7,544 nucleotides of DNA from the NCBI GenBank assembly GCA_027322375.1, contig DAHVRS010000051.1, positions 1 to 7,544 of the forward strand. The letters run 5' to 3'. The notes under the pieces were generated by a model, which saw only the letters and a list, made by a program, of their open reading frames with translations, was not told where the DNA came from and made no database searches. Positions 5,401-7,544 of the stretch are shown piece by piece. This DNA comes from Brachybacterium sp. (lineage in GTDB: Bacteria > Actinomycetota > Actinomycetes > Actinomycetales > Dermabacteraceae). Position numbers and translations under genes: made by a program. The stretch's first letter is position 1. Each line of letters opens with the position of its first letter.

Positions 5401-7061
5401 CGCTCCTCCTCCAGGGTTGAGGCGCGCTCTGCCACTGCTGCGGAGAGCACGGGATGCGGCCACTGCCCGCGGTCGCTCAGGCGGCGCCTCGTGCGGGCGT
5501 CGGTGACGAGCTGGGCGTGCAGCTCCAGGGCCCCCTCGCGCGGGAGGTCCGTGAGGGTCAAGGAGTCCCCCGCTCCCCCGATGACGAGATCGAGCAGTCC
5601 CAGGCGGCGGTTCAGCGGGCCGTCGTCGAGGCTGAGCTGCTGGATGCGATCGCGCGGGACGATATGCAAGGCGCGGGTCAGGACGCCGGTGCGGTGCACG
5701 AGAGCGCCCGGCAGGAGGACGACCACCTCGGTGCGGCGCGCGATCCAGAAGGCGCGCACGGGGGTGCGCAGCCCCTCGATCTCGCGGGCGGGGGCGGTGA
5801 GGAGATGCTCGACCGTCGCCAGATCGTCCTCGGTGCCGAGCGGGGTGAGGAGGTGGCCGAGGGTCGCGCCGAGCTCCTCGCGGGTGCCGACGGGCAGCAC
5901 GTCCTGTGCGCCGTTCTCGTCATCGTCCTCGATCCCGGCGACGGTGACGGACGCGGCGGTCCAGCCAGGGCCGCGCCAGAGCAGGGGCCGGCGCAGCTCG
6001 AGCTGCTGGATGCGGCCGGCGGCGATCGCGTCGGTGCGCGTGTTCGCCAGTCCCCGCCGCATCCGCAGCCCCTGCGGGCTGAAGCGGGAGACGAAGCCCC
6101 AGCTGGCCTCGATGCGGCCCAGCACGTACTTCGGCACCGCGATCGCGGCGGGCAGCAGGGCCAGCAGGATCGCGGGGCTGATGCCCTCCTGCCAGATGGC
6201 GAGGCTGATCGCGACGACGACGCCGACGATGCTCGCGACCACGCCGCCGATGAAGCTCATGTCCCGCAGCAGCGAGCGCACCAGACGGCCGGTGGGGATC
6301 TGGGCGATGAGCTCGCCCTCAGTGACCCCGTCGTGGAGCAGGTCGTCCAGGCGGCGGGCGGTCGAGGTCGCAGACTCGTCGACCGGAGCCTCACCCGCCG
6401 TAGATCCGTCGGGAGCGATGGAGTCGGACGCTGCGGTGTCGGACGCTGCGGTGGCGGAGGCTGTGGCGTCGGGCGAGAGCCCCTCGGCGGGCGCGGGGGT
6501 TCCTGCGCCCGGTGCGTCCCCGGCGGTGCGACCGGCGGCGACGTCGAGGATGGTGCCGCGCAGCTGCTCGGCCTCAGCGGAGCGGATGTACTCGATGTCC
6601 AGATAGGAGTCGCCGCCCCCGGCGACCTCGACCCGCACCTTCGCGAGGCCCAGCAGGCGGGCGAACAGCGGGCGCTCCACGGAGACCGACTCGATGCGGG
6701 CGCGCGGGGCGTACTGGCGCGAGCGGCTGAGGAAGCCGGAGTGGATCGAGACGCCCTCCGCGTCCACCGCGTAGGTGGTGAACCGCCAGCTGAGCGCCGA
6801 GATCCCGATCGCGAGGACCACGGCGACGGCGAGGATGCCGAGGCCGATGAGCGCGCGGGTGAGGGTGAAGTCCTCGAGCAGGCTCGCGATGTTCTGCGCG
6901 GTGAGCACCGCGACGACGCCCACGACGATCTTCCAGCCGCTGACCAGCGGAGTGATCGGGTGGGTGCGGTGGCGGGGCGTGCTCGGGTTCGCAGCAGTCG
7001 GCGCCGTCTCCGGGGCCTCGGAGGGGGGAGTCTGGTCGTGGCCCTGGGACGGGTCGCTCAC
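5397..7061 (-). CDS. PH-domain (DUF304/bPH_2) membrane protein, three-module, YdbT-like
   Basis: This 554-residue membrane protein has an Asp/Pro/Thr-rich N-terminus (1-38), two TM helices (about 43-62 and 70-90), and a first PH module (about 95-175: G-F-L-S-R-S-R, then P-R-A-R-I-E-S-V). A low-complexity Ala/Ser/Asp linker (about 177-236) comes next, then a second TM pair (about 268-289 and 296-312). The second PH module follows (about 320-405; R-I-Q-Q-L at 350-354), and the third lies at about 435-525 (P-R-D-R-I-Q-Q-L at 469-476). An acidic loop, E-D-D-D-E-N, interrupts module two at 378-383. The plan matches Bacillus YdbT, which also follows a one-module partner; YdbST has been linked to resistance to a heterologous bacteriocin. 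Function here is unknown. The GTG start overlaps the previous stop (GTGA) and has only a weak ribosome site, so coupling is likely. Confidence 0.85.
   Translation of the reverse strand: MSDPSQGHDQTPPSEAPETAPTAANPSTPRHRTHPITPLVSGWKIVVGVVAVLTAQNIASLLEDFTLTRALIGLGILAVAVVLAIGISALSWRFTTYAVDAEGVSIHSGFLSRSRQYAPRARIESVSVERPLFARLLGLAKVRVEVAGGGDSYLDIEYIRSAEAEQLRGTILDVAAGRTAGDAPGAGTPAPAEGLSPDATASATAASDTAASDSIAPDGSTAGEAPVDESATSTARRLDDLLHDGVTEGELIAQIPTGRLVRSLLRDMSFIGGVVASIVGVVVAISLAIWQEGISPAILLALLPAAIAVPKYVLGRIEASWGFVSRFSPQGLRMRRGLANTRTDAIAAGRIQQLELRRPLLWRGPGWTAASVTVAGIEDDDENGAQDVLPVGTREELGATLGHLLTPLGTEDDLATVEHLLTAPAREIEGLRTPVRAFWIARRTEVVVLLPGALVHRTGVLTRALHIVPRDRIQQLSLDDGPLNRRLGLLDLVIGGAGDSLTLTDLPREGALELHAQLVTDARTRRRLSDRGQWPHPVLSAAVAERASTLEEER
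5404..5412 (-). promoter_or_regulatory. strong Shine-Dalgarno that fixes the DUF2520 gene start
   Basis: GGAGGAGGA on the minus strand ends three bases before the ATG at 5400; its first GGAGG is seven bases away. It decides against the upstream in-frame start at 5463, which would add 21 residues that do not look like a Rossmann N-terminus. Confidence 0.85.
6423..6467 (-). repeat. 15-bp tandem repeat in the PH-protein linker
   Basis: GTCGGACGCTGCGGT (plus strand) occurs twice head to tail at 6423-6437 and 6438-6452. A degenerate third copy at 6453-6467 matches 11 of 15 bases. On the coding strand it gives T-A-A-S-D twice within the disordered linker. The unit is in frame, so copy-number change would lengthen or shorten the linker without a frameshift. 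Confidence 0.85.
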
Positions 7062-7544
7062 AGCGCCGCCATGAGATCGATGCCGCGCTCGGCGAGGAGG
7101 GCGCGCAGGTGCTCCGCCTCGTCCCGGGGCAGGCCGGGCAGCGTGACGCTCGTGTCATGAGCGGTGCTGATCGTCAGGGTCGCGAGGCCGTAGCGGCGCG
7201 CGACGGGGCCCTCGTCGATCTTCACGGACTGGATCCTGCCGTACGGGATCGTCTCCACGGAGCGGAACATGATCCCGGAGGCCACGGTGAGGTCCTCCTC
7301 CCCCACGTGGTACCCGATCGCACGGACACGCCGCGGGGTGAGCAGCAGGCCCTGCGCCATGAGCACCAGCGGCACCAGACCCAGCAGCGCGACCCACCAC
7401 CATCCGCTCAGCGCGGCGCTGACGATCGCACCCGCGATCAGCAGCGCCCCGATCACGTACCCGGGGATCCCGGCGACGTAGCGGGCGGGGATGAGCCGGG
7501 GCGAGACGGGAGTGAGTCCGGCCGCGCCGAGCAGTGCGGCGCGG
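7058..7544 (-). CDS. small PH-domain (DUF304/bPH_2) membrane protein, YdbS-like, 5' end outside window
   Basis: The last 161 residues are visible and the frame is open at the right edge; no ATG, GTG or TTG in the first visible codons makes a sensible start, so the true start lies just beyond. Visible residues 10-30 contain the family-typical L-T-P-V-S-P-R-L-I stretch. Two adjoining TM helices follow (about 30-49 and 50-68), then one PH module (about 78-150) with S-G-I-M-F-R-S-V-E-T-I-P-Y-G-R-I-Q-S-V and a conserved P-G-L-P-R near its end. One TM pair plus one module matches YdbS, partner of the three-module YdbT encoded next. The two probably form a complex in the membrane (inference). In many actinobacteria this pair lies between folate genes (folK, a DUF3180 gene) and the DUF2520/panC genes, so those would be expected to the right. 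Confidence 0.85.
   Translation of the reverse strand, partial: RAALLGAAGLTPVSPRLIPARYVAGIPGYVIGALLIAGAIVSAALSGWWWVALLGLVPLVLMAQGLLLTPRRVRAIGYHVGEEDLTVASGIMFRSVETIPYGRIQSVKIDEGPVARRYGLATLTISTAHDTSVTLPGLPRDEAEHLRALLAERGIDLMAAL

Noticed and set aside
5401..5463. N-terminal extension of the DUF2520 protein starting at 5463
   Set aside because: The extra 21 residues are basic and unlike the family, lie inside the upstream gene, and the ATG at 5400 has an excellent ribosome site and the ATGA overlap.
4486..6606. 706-codon open frame on the plus strand
   Set aside because: It runs antisense to the DUF2520 and PH-domain genes. Long stop-free antisense frames are expected at this GC content, and the translation is low-complexity with no recognisable domain.
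5454..7160. 568-codon open frame on the plus strand
   Set aside because: Antisense to the large PH-domain gene; Arg/Gly/Ala/Asp-rich without domains. The minus-strand frame has clear TM helices and PH modules.

Overview
The window is very GC-rich, densely packed chromosomal DNA from an actinobacterium. Three things support this: an Lsr2-type nucleoid protein, an actinobacterial-type class II lysyl-tRNA synthetase, and a gene order (DUF2520 protein, panC, lysS, lsr2) that is a shortened form of the Mycobacterium tuberculosis Rv3603c to Rv3597c block. Codon use and protein style suggest Micrococcales, perhaps a Brachybacterium-like genus, but that placement is inference. I see no tRNA, rRNA, CRISPR array, insertion sequence, integrase or attachment site. 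This is core genome rather than an accessory island.

Plus strand, 1-1269: the 3' end of a LutC-like LUD-domain gene runs by a 4-base GTGA overlap into an aldose 1-epimerase-like gene. A strong 17-bp hairpin at 1322-1359 lies between this unit and the convergent lsr2 gene and probably ends transcription from both sides.

Minus strand, 7544 down to 1398: a long unit enters from beyond the right edge. Its order is a small two-TM PH-domain (DUF304/bPH_2) protein, a large three-module PH-domain membrane protein, a Rossmann/DUF2520 protein, panC, lysS, a 60-aa single-pass membrane protein, and lsr2. The first four genes are joined by 4-base start/stop overlaps and look translationally coupled. A 44-base gap before lysS lacks a Shine-Dalgarno sequence and may hold a leaderless promoter. 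lysS and the small membrane gene are one base apart. lsr2 has its own 113-base upstream region with a good sigma-70-like promoter in a locally AT-rich patch.

The functional themes are pantothenate/CoA synthesis (panC, with the DUF2520 protein as a possible dehydrogenase partner), lysine charging of tRNA, envelope-associated PH-domain proteins, and xenogeneic silencing by Lsr2. Compared with M. tuberculosis, panD and the type III pantothenate kinase gene coaX are absent between panC and lysS, and clpC does not follow lsr2. I do not see a wholly new system. The best leads are the unrecognised small membrane protein between lysS and lsr2, the possible leaderless start and TTA codon of lysS, and the DUF2520-panC pairing.
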